DNA of 64,000 nt from Arthrobacter sp. StoSoilB5 (lineage in GTDB: Bacteria; Actinomycetota; Actinomycetes; Actinomycetales; Micrococcaceae): assembly GCF_019977235.1 (NCBI RefSeq), contig NZ_AP024646.1:1054001-1118000 (forward strand), in the 5' to 3' direction. The position numbers and the translations under genes were made by a program. Position 1 is the stretch's first letter. Each line of letters begins with the position of its first letter. The notes below the pieces were generated by a model. It saw nothing but the letters and a program-made list of their open reading frames with translations. It was not told the origin of the DNA and searched no databases. This document shows positions 52,179-60,551 of this stretch, piece after piece.

Positions 52179-53387
52179 ATGGACGAACTCTCACGCGGAG
52201 TAGTGGACAAGCTGGACCCCCCAACTGCTGCGTTCATCAACGCCAGCGGACTGGCCAAGGCGTCACCGATGGGCATGGGCCTCTACAGGATCGAACCCGT
52301 CGGCAAAGTCGGCTCGGTAAGGACTTCCACAGTCCAGCTCGAGGTCCGCCCCAAGGACCGGCTTGGCCTGAGTCGCTTGCTTTTCCTCCTCAGCTACGCG
52401 GGCGATCAAGGCTTCCGCGACCACTCCGTGGAAGCAGTTGAGCACCCTGATCTCTGGAGTGCCCTGGCCGAATCGCTGGCCCAGCTGGCTGACCGTGCGC
52501 TGAGCCGAGGCGTCCTTCAGGGCTACCTCACCATCGATGAATCGCTCCGGACCGTGAAAGGCCGCATCCGCATCTCGGACCAGATCTCCCGCAGGCCCGG
52601 GATGATGGTGCCGTTGGAAGTGTCCTACGACGAATTCACCGAGGACATCGCTGAGAACCGCATCCTCCGCGCTGCCTTGGAACGCATGGGGAAGGTGCCC
52701 GGCGTCCGGGCCGATGTCCTGAGCCGCTTGCGCCAGCTCAAGGGAAAGCTCGACGCCGTCACGCGCCTTCAGTCCGGAGCCCCGCTGCCGCCGTGGCGGG
52801 CCAACCGAATGAATCTCAGGTACCACTCGGTGCTGCGGCTCTCGGAGGTTATCCTGCGCAATGCCTCGGCTGAGGCCGGGGAAGGGAAGCAGCAGACGGC
52901 TTCCTTTGTGGTGGACATGGCACAGGTCTTCGAGGAGTTCGTGGGCTCGGCTCTTCGCCATGCGATGGGTGCGTACCCGGGGGAGATGCGGCTTCAATAT
53001 GGAGCGCTGCTCAATGAGGCTGTCCGGGACACGGACCGCCTGACGGTTCGCCCCGATGCCGTCCACTTCCTGGGCGGGAGGCCCGTGGTGGTGTACGACT
53101 CCAAGTACACCGCGGCAGGCGACGCCGGCGCTTCATTGAACGCTGACCATTATCAGTTGCTGGCGTACTGCACAGCACTGCGGGTCCCCACGGCATGGCT
53201 TGTTTACGCCGGTCCAGGGGAGATGAAGCTGCGCAGGATCCTCAACACGGACATCGACATCGTGGAGTATCCGTTGGACCTGTCCCTGCCGCCGTCGGAA
53301 ATCCTCGCGGCGGTGGCCGACCTCGCCGAACAATCGTGGGGCGAGGTGGTGCGTCAGGCTGTGGCGGGACGGTCGGCGTCGGACTAG
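52179..53387 (+). CDS. mcrC: McrC-type nuclease subunit
   Basis: About 402 aa. The N-terminal part is the McrB-interacting beta domain; the C-terminal part is a PD-(D/E)xK nuclease with R-P-D-A-V near residue 290 and V-V-Y-D-S-K-Y-T near 304, followed by H-Y-Q-L-L-A-Y. The frame is open back to 52008, inside mcrB. The stretch before 52179 encodes Ala/Thr/Pro-rich sequence and has no clear ribosome site at either point, so the start is uncertain. It forms an operon with mcrB. Confidence 0.87.
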   Translation: MDELSRGVVDKLDPPTAAFINASGLAKASPMGMGLYRIEPVGKVGSVRTSTVQLEVRPKDRLGLSRLLFLLSYAGDQGFRDHSVEAVEHPDLWSALAESLAQLADRALSRGVLQGYLTIDESLRTVKGRIRISDQISRRPGMMVPLEVSYDEFTEDIAENRILRAALERMGKVPGVRADVLSRLRQLKGKLDAVTRLQSGAPLPPWRANRMNLRYHSVLRLSEVILRNASAEAGEGKQQTASFVVDMAQVFEEFVGSALRHAMGAYPGEMRLQYGALLNEAVRDTDRLTVRPDAVHFLGGRPVVVYDSKYTAAGDAGASLNADHYQLLAYCTALRVPTAWLVYAGPGEMKLRRILNTDIDIVEYPLDLSLPPSEILAAVADLAEQSWGEVVRQAVAGRSASD

Positions 53388-53429
53388 CCTGAGAGCTACG
53401 TCCGTTTGGAAATTTTCGAGGGAGGCATC

Positions 53430-53684
53430 ATGGCTCGCAGGAAATCGTGGCGCGATATGAGCAAAGGCCAACGCATCATGCTCATCATCAGCGGAGCCGT
53501 AAATATGGCCCTGCTCGGTGCGGCGCAACGGAGCATCGGCAAGACCCCCGATTCCAGGATCAGGGGCAAGAAGGCTGTCTGGCGCGCTGTCTCGTTCATC
53601 AACTTCTTCGGGCCGGTGAGCTACTTCCTCTTTGGCCGCCGTCGTGATGCCGCAGTGGCGGGAATGCCGGCAACCAAGCGGTAG
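53430..53684 (+). CDS. Small membrane protein, PLDc_N-like
   Basis: An 84-aa protein with a basic head, a first membrane helix (about 14-34) and a second (about 55-72) ending F-I-N-F-F-G-P-V-S-Y-F-L-F-G-R-R. This ending is the signature of the phospholipase D N-terminal (PLDc_N) membrane domain as found in stand-alone small proteins. ATG 53430 follows GAGGGAGG. Function unknown. It ends 4 bp before the convergent histidine kinase gene. Confidence 0.75.
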   Translation: MARRKSWRDMSKGQRIMLIISGAVNMALLGAAQRSIGKTPDSRIRGKKAVWRAVSFINFFGPVSYFLFGRRRDAAVAGMPATKR

Positions 53685-53687
53685 CGC

Positions 53688-55358
53688 TCAGGCGGGCATC
53701 TTCACTGTGAAGGTTGTGCCCCGGCCCGGTTCGCTCTGCAGCGTGATAGTGCCGCCGTGCGCTTCGACGATCGCTTTGCTGATGGGCAGTCCAAGCCCGA
53801 CGCCGGGAATGGTGCTGTTGCGTACGCCGCCAGCTCGGAAGAACTTGGTAAAGGCCTCTGCCTGCTCTTCTTCAGTCATGCCCATGCCGGTGTCGGATAC
53901 ACGGCAGAACACAAAATCCTGGTCCTCCCACGCGGCTACCTCCACGTCTGCGCCTTCGGGGGAGTACTTGATGGCGTTTGATACCAGGTTGTCCAGGACC
54001 TGGGCTATTCGTGAGGAGTCCACGTGGGCTTCCAAGGAGTCCGGGACGTCCATGGACAACCGAATGCCAGCTTTCGCAGCCCGGGGACCGGCGGAGCTGA
54101 CGCTTCCCCGAACCAGCTCCGCCACGTCCACGGTGTGGGGCTGAATGATCATGTGCCCTGAACGTACGGCCAACAAGTCGGACACCAGGGTAAGCAGCCT
54201 TTCGGCGTTCCGCCGAACGATATCGAGTTGCCTCCGGGAGGAGGCGTCCAGGGCGCGGGGATCATCCAGCAGAAGCTCCACATAGCCAAGTATGGACGTC
54301 AGCGGCGTCCGGAATTCGTGGGAGACGTTGGCGACGAAGTCGTCCTTGGCGGCCAGGGCGTTCACCAAGTCCGTGACGTCGCTGAAAACAACAACTGAGC
54401 CGGCGAAGTTCCCGGCGTCGTCCACCATGGGGCGGGCGCTTGTGGTGAAGGCGCGCTGGTCTGCGCCGGAGCCAAGCCACACCAGCTGGTCCGTGAATCT
54501 TTCCCCCAGGACCGCACGCCTGACTGGACGGCGGTCAGCGGGCAGCGGGGTTGCCTTGTCCTTATCGAAGACGAGCAGTTCGGATTCGTTGGGATCGTCA
54601 TTGCCTGGAGGTGTTGCCAGGGAGTGGGTCTGGCGCTGGCGGCGGTTCATGAGGATGTCATGACCTTCGCCGTCCACTGCCACCACACCCAGCGGCAAGG
54701 CTTCCATGACCGTGTTGAGCAGCCGCTCCTGCTTGGTGGTGACGTCCAGGGCTTTCTTTAGCTCGTCATCTTTTTGCTCCAACGCCCGCTGCTGGCGCAC
54801 CATGCTCAGGGTCAGCACGCTCACCGAAACTCCGATGCCAAGGATCAGGATCGGGAACAGCAGGGGCTTTGTGAGGTCCTGCTCTGTCAAAGCCCCCTTG
54901 ACGAACAAAGGTGTCCAAACGATGCAGAGCGGACCCACGAATGACAAAGCAATGGCCAGTCTTGGGTACAGGCCGGACGCGCACAGCCAAATGACGGGAA
55001 GAACCACCAGCACACTGAGCCCCGTGAGCGCTTCCTGCCCTCCCTCCCTTCCGAAGGAAATCGAGACCATGTCCAGGATGGGTATCACCAGGAAGCTGGG
55101 AAAAGGCAGCCGGTGCCAGGGCACAATGATGCACACCGCCAACAGGAATGCCTGGCTCAGCAGGAAGACGAGGAATAAGGGATTCTCGAGAGTGGCCGGG
55201 AAAAACAGCCACACCAGAATCGCCGAAATGCACACGCAGACGGAAAGCGGCAATTGGCTTAGTACCACCCTCATGCGCAGCGTGTGTTCGTGGAAAGAGC
55301 GCTGAAAAACAAGGAGTTTCTTCTTCTGGCCAAGATCCCAGGTGGTTGGGTGGGTCAT
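53688..55358 (-). CDS. Membrane histidine kinase with PAS domain
   Basis: A 556-aa sensor. About six membrane helices (residues 30-185) form an integral sensor; a short coiled linker (about 187-212) leads to a PAS-like domain (about 213-335), HisKA (F-V-A-N-V-S-H-E-F-R-T-P-L-T-S, phospho-acceptor His347) and HATPase_c (N-A-I-K-Y-S-P-E, D-T-G-M-G-M, G-L-G-L-P-I-S-K). No extracytoplasmic loop is large, so it may sense membrane state or a small molecule. It is divergent from the response regulator gene across 100 bp, with a palindrome between; the two are the probable pair. Confidence 0.9.
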   Translation of the reverse strand: MTHPTTWDLGQKKKLLVFQRSFHEHTLRMRVVLSQLPLSVCVCISAILVWLFFPATLENPLFLVFLLSQAFLLAVCIIVPWHRLPFPSFLVIPILDMVSISFGREGGQEALTGLSVLVVLPVIWLCASGLYPRLAIALSFVGPLCIVWTPLFVKGALTEQDLTKPLLFPILILGIGVSVSVLTLSMVRQQRALEQKDDELKKALDVTTKQERLLNTVMEALPLGVVAVDGEGHDILMNRRQRQTHSLATPPGNDDPNESELLVFDKDKATPLPADRRPVRRAVLGERFTDQLVWLGSGADQRAFTTSARPMVDDAGNFAGSVVVFSDVTDLVNALAAKDDFVANVSHEFRTPLTSILGYVELLLDDPRALDASSRRQLDIVRRNAERLLTLVSDLLAVRSGHMIIQPHTVDVAELVRGSVSSAGPRAAKAGIRLSMDVPDSLEAHVDSSRIAQVLDNLVSNAIKYSPEGADVEVAAWEDQDFVFCRVSDTGMGMTEEEQAEAFTKFFRAGGVRNSTIPGVGLGLPISKAIVEAHGGTITLQSEPGRGTTFTVKMPA

Positions 55359-55406
55359 GACACAACCACCGGGAATGCAGAAGAAGTTCGGTTCATGAGA
55401 TCAGCC

Positions 55407-55425
55407 TAACCATAATGGTTATACT
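55407..55425. promoter_or_regulatory. Palindrome and -10 box between kinase and response regulator genes
   Basis: TAACCATAATGGTTA (55407-55421) is a perfect 7-bp inverted repeat with one central base, overlapping TATACT (55420-55425), a fair -10 read toward the response regulator. It may be the regulator's own operator. Confidence 0.5.
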
Positions 55426-55458
55426 TCGAAGGGTTATCGAAGGGGCTGAGGGGCAGCG

Positions 55459-56202
55459 ATGAGTGAAGTACGTGTGGGGCTGGTCATTGAAGATGACCAG
55501 GATATTCGCGAATTGGTGCGCGTGGTCCTTTCCCAAGCGGGGTTTGACGTCCACGTTGCGTCCACTGGATCCGCCGGCGTCACGTCAGCCCGCGAACTGA
55601 ATCCAGACGTTATTACCCTGGACCTGGGCCTCCCGGACATCGATGGTTTCGAGGTGGCCCGCCAGATCCGGAAATCCTCGGACGCTTACATCATCATGCT
55701 CACGGCCCGTGCTGAGGAGCTGGATACCCTCATGGGCCTGGAGGCCGGGGGCGATGATTACCTCACCAAGCCGTTCCGGCCCCGCGAACTCCGGGCCCGC
55801 GTCGAGGCCATGATGAGAAGGCCCCGCGCGTCGTCGGAGTCCAAGGCCGCCGTGGAAGAAACAGATCCGGAAATGACCCACAACGGCCTCGCCGTTTCGG
55901 TCGGTTCCCGCACAGCAGTCTTGAACGGCAAGGAGCTGAGGCTAACACGCACCGAGTTCGACCTCCTGCTTGCGCTCCTGGAGACCGGCAGGATTGTGCG
56001 GACCAAGGCCGATCTGGCGCGGCGTCTCCGCAATGAACCCTACGACGTCGGCAGCTACGTCAGCGACGCCGATGAACGCGCCGTTGAGGTGCATATGGGC
56101 AACCTGCGCAAGAAACTTGGCGACAGCATCCAGAACCCGCGCTGGCTCGAGACTGTGCGCGGCGTTGGGTACCGGCTGGCGCCACTGGCCCAGGGCAACT
56201 AA
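55459..56202 (+). CDS. OmpR/PhoB-family response regulator
   Basis: A 247-aa regulator with a receiver domain (Glu11-Asp12-Asp13 acidic pocket, phospho-acceptor Asp55 in I-T-L-D-L-G-L-P, Lys in Y-L-T-K-P-F) and a C-terminal winged helix (about 150-243; V-E-V-H-M-G-N-L-R-K-K-L-G, R-G-V-G-Y-R-L). It is divergent from and probably phosphorylated by the membrane histidine kinase. Target genes are unknown. A large palindrome follows the stop. Confidence 0.93.
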   Translation: MSEVRVGLVIEDDQDIRELVRVVLSQAGFDVHVASTGSAGVTSARELNPDVITLDLGLPDIDGFEVARQIRKSSDAYIIMLTARAEELDTLMGLEAGGDDYLTKPFRPRELRARVEAMMRRPRASSESKAAVEETDPEMTHNGLAVSVGSRTAVLNGKELRLTRTEFDLLLALLETGRIVRTKADLARRLRNEPYDVGSYVSDADERAVEVHMGNLRKKLGDSIQNPRWLETVRGVGYRLAPLAQGN

Positions 56203-56218
56203 CGCTGCGCCGGCCCAT

Positions 56219-56274
56219 CTAAGTAGCACTTGATGCCGTTTTGAGGGCTCAGAACGGCATCAAGTGCTACTTAG
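56219..56274. terminator. Long perfect hairpin, 22-bp stem
   Basis: Bases 56219-56240 pair perfectly with 56253-56274; the 12-nt centre can add TGAG/CTCA. It begins 17 bp after the response regulator stop. It can act as terminator, but length and perfection exceed what termination needs and there is no U-tract. Confidence 0.75.
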
Positions 56275-56583
56275 TTGGATCAGCCCACCACGCGTCCGCT
56301 CCGCGGCTCATGTAGAGAGCATTGACTCATGACCCGCTGACCCGCGCGAGGGCGATATCGCCGGCGGCTCGGGAATCACTAACAATTGGGGCAAAATGCT
56401 CGGCCGGGTATTCCGATCGAGCATTTTTGCTTGCTGGCAGGGAAGCGCCCGAGAGGTGCGATATGCCGACGTCGCTCATGGAGCGGTGCTGATCATGCCA
56501 TAGCCCCCAGCAGCACGCCGTCGAAATATGCAAACCATTGTTACTTCTGTCACTCTCTGATAGGTTCAGCTGCTGTGGAAACG
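56275..56583. other. Non-coding stretch upstream of the alpha/beta hydrolase
   Basis: About 310 bp without a convincing gene. A weak promoter-like pair (TTGTTA at 56538-56543 and TAGGTT at 56561-56566) lies just before the hydrolase start. Confidence 0.4.
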
Positions 56584-57405
56584 ATGATGTTTAACCCCGG
56601 TAGCAATGTTCAACTCGAGATTCTCGCGTCCGGCCCTCCGGGCGGGATCCGACCCCGTTCTGCTTTTCTCTTTGTGCATGGCCTCGGCCATGACGCCACC
56701 TGCTGGCGCAACTGGATGCACGCAGCTTCCGAGGATGGCTATGCGGCGTACGCGGTCTCGCTCCGGGGTCACGGCGGCAGCGGAGGAAGGCTCCGCTCGG
56801 CGCGGCTGAAGGATTATGTTGAAGACGTCCTTCGAGCGGTCGAGACTGTCGATGCTGATGAGCTCGTCTTGGTTGGTCACTCGCTCGGTGGCCTGGTGGT
56901 GCAGCGGGTGTTGGCGCTGCAGCCGGCGAAGGTGACTGCGGGCGTGCTTGTTGGCTCCATCACTTCCGGCCCGGCCTTCGGAACGGTCTTGTCGGTGCTG
57001 AGAAGCCATCCCTGGCAAGCGATGCGGTTTCTCGCGGGTCGAAGCATTCGGCTGCCGCCGGACATGTTGTTCGAGCGAATGGGCACTGAAGAGGCGGGGG
57101 AGATTTCCCGATCCCTTTGCGGCGAGTCGCCCTGGGTCCAGTACCAGCTGCTTTTCCACCTTCCGGCGAGGATGAAGTCTGAATATCCACTTCTGTCCGT
57201 CTACAGCAAGCACGACCGAATGGTGCCAGTGCGGTCAGCGCGCGCAACCGCACGGCGCTACGGCGCCGATGTGCGGGAACTCGCCGGGATCGGACATGAC
57301 ATGATGCTCGACGGCGGCTGGGAAGAGTCCTGGAGCGTGATTAGTGACTGGCTGAAGGCGCTGCGGGTCGAGGCGATCTCCCGGACGGCAAGGCCAGCGG
57401 ATTGA
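56584..57405 (+). CDS. Alpha/beta hydrolase
   Basis: A 273-aa esterase or lipase-like enzyme of the monoacylglycerol lipase/AB_hydrolase_1 type. The oxyanion-hole region F-V-H-G-L-G-H lies near residue 29, the nucleophile Ser is in V-G-H-S-L-G-G near 100, an Asp in S-K-H-D-R-M near 220 and His in G-I-G-H-D-M near 240. Cytoplasmic. Several starts are possible (GTG 56575, ATG 56584, ATG 56587) and none has a strong ribosome site; the frame further upstream is not protein-like. Substrate unknown. Confidence 0.82.
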   Translation: MMFNPGSNVQLEILASGPPGGIRPRSAFLFVHGLGHDATCWRNWMHAASEDGYAAYAVSLRGHGGSGGRLRSARLKDYVEDVLRAVETVDADELVLVGHSLGGLVVQRVLALQPAKVTAGVLVGSITSGPAFGTVLSVLRSHPWQAMRFLAGRSIRLPPDMLFERMGTEEAGEISRSLCGESPWVQYQLLFHLPARMKSEYPLLSVYSKHDRMVPVRSARATARRYGADVRELAGIGHDMMLDGGWEESWSVISDWLKALRVEAISRTARPAD

Positions 57406-57423
57406 GTGCCGAAAAGCCATTGC

Positions 57424-57456
57424 TTGAAAGAGCTGTATAGCCTAGGCTTCTTTCAA
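57424..57456. promoter_or_regulatory. Inverted repeat upstream of the AAHS transporter
   Basis: TTGAAAGA (57424-57431) and TCTTTCAA (57449-57456) form a perfect 8-bp inverted repeat with a 17-bp centre, about 180 bp before the transporter gene. Candidate operator for an unlinked regulator. Confidence 0.4.
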
Positions 57457-57600
57457 TCGCAGAGTTCACCTTGTGTCCCCGATCACACTTGAGGGTTCGG
57501 TTGCCATGAGCAAGGCGCAAGTGAACAACCTAGACGGCAATCGCCCATGGAAGACTGCGTGCCCCGATCCACGAGCACTACGAGCTTCGCATCAGCTCAC

Positions 57601-57620
57601 GCACGCCAACGACGGCGTGC
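57601..57620 (+). other. Small leader hairpin before the AAHS gene
   Basis: GCACGCC (57601-57607) pairs with GGCGTGC (57614-57620); the AAAGG ribosome site starts 6 nt later. It could stabilise the mRNA end. Confidence 0.35.
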
Positions 57621-57638
57621 ATTAGAAAGGCGAACAAC

Positions 57639-59024
57639 ATGGCAATTGCCAACGAGGCGTCAAAGACGACCGGCCTCCGGACCCCGGGATCCTCCCGCTT
57701 GACCGTTCAGGAAATACTCAATGAAGCGCCGCTTGGCAACAGGAGGCGCGTAATCATCCTTCTCGGGTTCCTGACCATGACCCTGGAAGGAGTTGAAATC
57801 GGCCTGTGGGGATTCATTTACCCACAAATAGTCACCCAGTGGGGTACCTCGCTGGCCATTGTTACCACCATGGTGACGCTGGGAGTTGTGGGGCTTACTG
57901 TCGGTTCCATGGTTGCCGGCCCGCTATCGGACCAGATCGGCCGAAGGCTCCCGATTATCGTAGGCACGGCAGGATTCGGGCTGGCCACCTTAGGCGGCGC
58001 GCTGGCACAAAACGACCTGATGTTGGGAATCTTCCGGGTGGTGGCATGCCTGTTCCTCGGAGCTGTCATGCCCCTGGTCATCACGCTCGTAGCCGAGTTC
58101 GCGCCTGAAAAGCGGAAGGCCGCCATTGTGGCCATCACGTTCACCGGTTTCCCGCTGGGGACAGTCATCACCGGCTTCCTGGCATCCACCATTCTTCCCA
58201 CCCTGGGCTGGCAGTGGCTGCTCGGAACCGGAACAGTCCTGGCATTGATTCTCCTGCCCGCACTGGTGTGGGGCCTTCCGGAATCAACGGTGTTTATGAT
58301 TCGAAGGGGAGGCCGGACAGAAAACGTGACGAAGGTACTGAGTGCCATCATCCCGGGTTTTGACATGAACACAGTGGATCTGACGGGCGCACCGCAGGCT
58401 GGCGCCGCCAAGCCGGTTGGAGGTGTCAGGGCGGTACTGTCCAAGAAACTTATGGTGGTATCGCTGCTCATCTGGCTTTGCTACTTCATCTGCGCCGCAG
58501 TGGTTTATATGTTCCTGAACTACCTGCCGCTGATCGTCAAGCAACTTAATATCGATGCTGCGGGCACAGGCAATGTGGTGTCGATGTTCGGCATCGGCGG
58601 TGTGATCGGAGCCTTGGCTATCGGTTTTGCCATGGAAAAGCTGGGCAAATACCTATCCCTCGGTGCCGCCTTCATGCTGGCCGCCGGAGCGGCCTGGATC
58701 CTGGCATCAGTCAACCTGACCTTGCCCCTGCTGCTGGTTCTGGGCTTCACCATCGGCGTTGTGCTGGTGGGTGCCAACAGCGGTATGAACGCACTGAGCA
58801 CGTCGGTTTTCCCCACTGAAGCCCGCGCAACCGGCGTGTCATGGATGCACAGCTTCGGCAAGGCCGGCTCCATCGTCAGCGGTCTGCTGGGTGGCGTGAT
58901 GCTGGGCGCAGGATGGGGCGTGGACCAGATCTTCTTCGCCCTGGCCATTCCGCTCCTGGCGGGAGCTGCGGCCGTGGGTGCAGTCAGGGCGATGACCACA
59001 CGCCGTTCACGTTCCGATTCATAA
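57639..59024 (+). CDS. Aromatic acid:H+ symporter (AAHS) family MFS transporter
   Basis: A 461-aa, 12-helix carrier. After a 40-residue head, helix 1 carries the E-G-V-E-I-G-L-W-G pattern (family D/E-G-x-D motif), and G-P-L-S-D-Q-I-G-R-R is the loop 2-3 motif. The second half has F-P-T-E-A-R-A-T-G-V near 385. Members import benzoate, protocatechuate, 4-hydroxybenzoate and related acids. ATG 57639 follows AAAGG with 8-nt spacing. A nearby thiolase of beta-ketoadipyl type would suit aromatic catabolism, but ring-cleavage genes are not in the window. Confidence 0.87.
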   Translation: MAIANEASKTTGLRTPGSSRLTVQEILNEAPLGNRRRVIILLGFLTMTLEGVEIGLWGFIYPQIVTQWGTSLAIVTTMVTLGVVGLTVGSMVAGPLSDQIGRRLPIIVGTAGFGLATLGGALAQNDLMLGIFRVVACLFLGAVMPLVITLVAEFAPEKRKAAIVAITFTGFPLGTVITGFLASTILPTLGWQWLLGTGTVLALILLPALVWGLPESTVFMIRRGGRTENVTKVLSAIIPGFDMNTVDLTGAPQAGAAKPVGGVRAVLSKKLMVVSLLIWLCYFICAAVVYMFLNYLPLIVKQLNIDAAGTGNVVSMFGIGGVIGALAIGFAMEKLGKYLSLGAAFMLAAGAAWILASVNLTLPLLLVLGFTIGVVLVGANSGMNALSTSVFPTEARATGVSWMHSFGKAGSIVSGLLGGVMLGAGWGVDQIFFALAIPLLAGAAAVGAVRAMTTRRSRSDS

Positions 59025-59094
59025 GGCGGCCCTCATCTACGGCCCTGATCGCCACAGGGTCACCGGACGCCAGCGATAAAGAGTCCCAATTCGA

Positions 59095-59126
59095 GCCACC
59101 TTGCTCCTGCTCCGGAGCAAGGTGGC
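59095..59126 (+). terminator. 13-bp terminator-like hairpin after the AAHS gene
   Basis: GCCACCTTGCTCC (59095-59107) pairs perfectly with 59114-59126, loop 6 nt, 70 bp after the transporter stop. Confidence 0.75.
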
Positions 59127-59326
59127 CCGACTGTTTGCGGCGTCACCCGGAAGACGGGTTCGGTGACCTCCGGACGGGGACTGTCACGCCTCCAGGCGTA
59201 GTTCGCGGGCAGCGCCTCCGGCACGTGCCGACGGGAGAGCGAATCGCGTCCCGCACCAAAAGCTGCCCGGGGCTCGATTAGCCCGTGCCGTAGTCATGCC
59301 CCGCTGACGAGTGCACTTAACGCGGA

Positions 59327-59383
59327 AAGGACCTCCGGGTGGAGCTGGACTCTCTACAAGTCCCGCTCCACCCGAAGGTCCTT
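59327..59383. other. Long hairpin, possible structured RNA
   Basis: Bases 59327-59345 pair with 59365-59383 (18 of 19), and GGACT (59347-59351) with AGTCC (59359-59363) extends the stem inward to a 7-nt loop. It lies 113 bp beyond the 3' end of the minus-strand TDT gene and could terminate it or belong to a small RNA. Confidence 0.5.
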
Positions 59384-59495
59384 CCTTGTCGCCCCTGCAC
59401 ACGGCAACCGTTTCCCACAACTCAAGCGCCCGACGTCGAACATCCACTTGGGCGCATCCGCGCGGACTTGCTGTGGTCACGGCCGCGCGGAAGCG

Positions 59496-60551
59496 TCAGC
59501 GCGGCTTCTTGGCTGGCGAACCGTAAATGAGCGTCCGTATTCCGGTACCAAGGACAAAAGCCGTGGCAAGGCCCAAGAGGGTCCAGGAGATGAGTTCCGA
59601 GCCGGCGACGTCGACGGTCCTGAGCCACCGGATGCCGTAGTTCGCCGACGTTGACACCGGGAAGGTGAAGATCCAGAACGTCAGCGAAAACGGCAGTCTG
59701 GCGTACTGGGGAATCAGAACCACCTGCATCAGAATCATCATGAGGAGGATTCCCGTGAGTCCTGCCTGGATGATTCCGGAACCCTCCGGGCGAATGACTA
59801 TCCAGGCAACGCAGGCCGTTGCGGGGGCGGCCACATACCCGGCCAAGACGGGCTTCAAATCGTCCGGCATCTCAATCCCCGCCATGAAGCGCACCGTCAC
59901 CACCGTTCCGATCACCAGCCAGAAAAAAGCACCGGTTCCCCACGCGGCGATCGCCGCTTGGGGCCAACCCATGGTGGAGAAGCCGATGCTGGCGATGAAG
60001 GGACCTGCGGCAACGGGAAGCAGGTAACCAGGGTGGACCCATTCCAGGGTTACTCCTCCGGTCACCCAGTGGACCAGAAGCCTTGCTCCGAGGAGCGTGA
60101 GAGCGATGACGAAGAACAGGCACAGCACGGACCAGAACACCTTGTTGTATTCGATGTAGTGACTGCTCAGGAGGATGCCCACCAAGGGAATGAAGGACGC
60201 TGACGGACCGTTTCCGGGGTGCCTCAGTTCTTTGTCGAAGTGTCCCTCGGACCCGTATCGGAAACTTTTTGCCAGGTACCGGATAAGCAGGACGGACCAG
60301 ATAGCGGCACTGATCCCGTAAAAGACCTCCGCTGGCCACGCGGGGGCATGAAGTGGCAGGCGGGCTGCCTGCCAGGTGCCTCCCAGCCCCGTGATGCCCA
60401 GGGGAATGGCAAACAGGTTGAAGGGGTGCGACGGAGGCTTTGGTGGTGATTCAGTGACGAGATCGGGCGACCGCGCTTCCGAAGCCGTCGCAACCGCCCC
60501 ATCGCGGGCACCGGTGCTGGTCAACTGAGCAATTTCATGGCCGCACCCCAC
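59496..60551 (-). CDS. TDT/SLAC1-family membrane channel or transporter
   Basis: A 351-aa protein with about 10 hydrophobic segments after a 45-residue hydrophilic head. F-A-I-P-L-G-I-T-G-L-G-G-T-W near residue 48 is the family opening (TehA/SLAC1 group, anion or organic-acid passage). The start is uncertain: GTG 60551 overlaps the upstream MBL gene, while TTG 60524 overlaps its stop as TTGA. Either way translation is coupled to the MBL gene. Substrate unknown. Confidence 0.85.
   Translation of the reverse strand: MGCGHEIAQLTSTGARDGAVATASEARSPDLVTESPPKPPSHPFNLFAIPLGITGLGGTWQAARLPLHAPAWPAEVFYGISAAIWSVLLIRYLAKSFRYGSEGHFDKELRHPGNGPSASFIPLVGILLSSHYIEYNKVFWSVLCLFFVIALTLLGARLLVHWVTGGVTLEWVHPGYLLPVAAGPFIASIGFSTMGWPQAAIAAWGTGAFFWLVIGTVVTVRFMAGIEMPDDLKPVLAGYVAAPATACVAWIVIRPEGSGIIQAGLTGILLMMILMQVVLIPQYARLPFSLTFWIFTFPVSTSANYGIRWLRTVDVAGSELISWTLLGLATAFVLGTGIRTLIYGSPAKKPR

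Larger units (their letters stand above)
59025..59495. other. Non-coding stretch with two large hairpins
   Basis: About 470 bp between convergent genes. It holds the hairpins at 59095-59126 and 59327-59383 and no convincing gene; the short frames inside have no ribosome sites. Confidence 0.5.

Noticed and set aside
56386..56583. Extended N-terminus of the alpha/beta hydrolase
   Set aside because: The translated extension is Cys/Arg/Ser-rich and unlike the family; the hydrolase fold begins after 56584.
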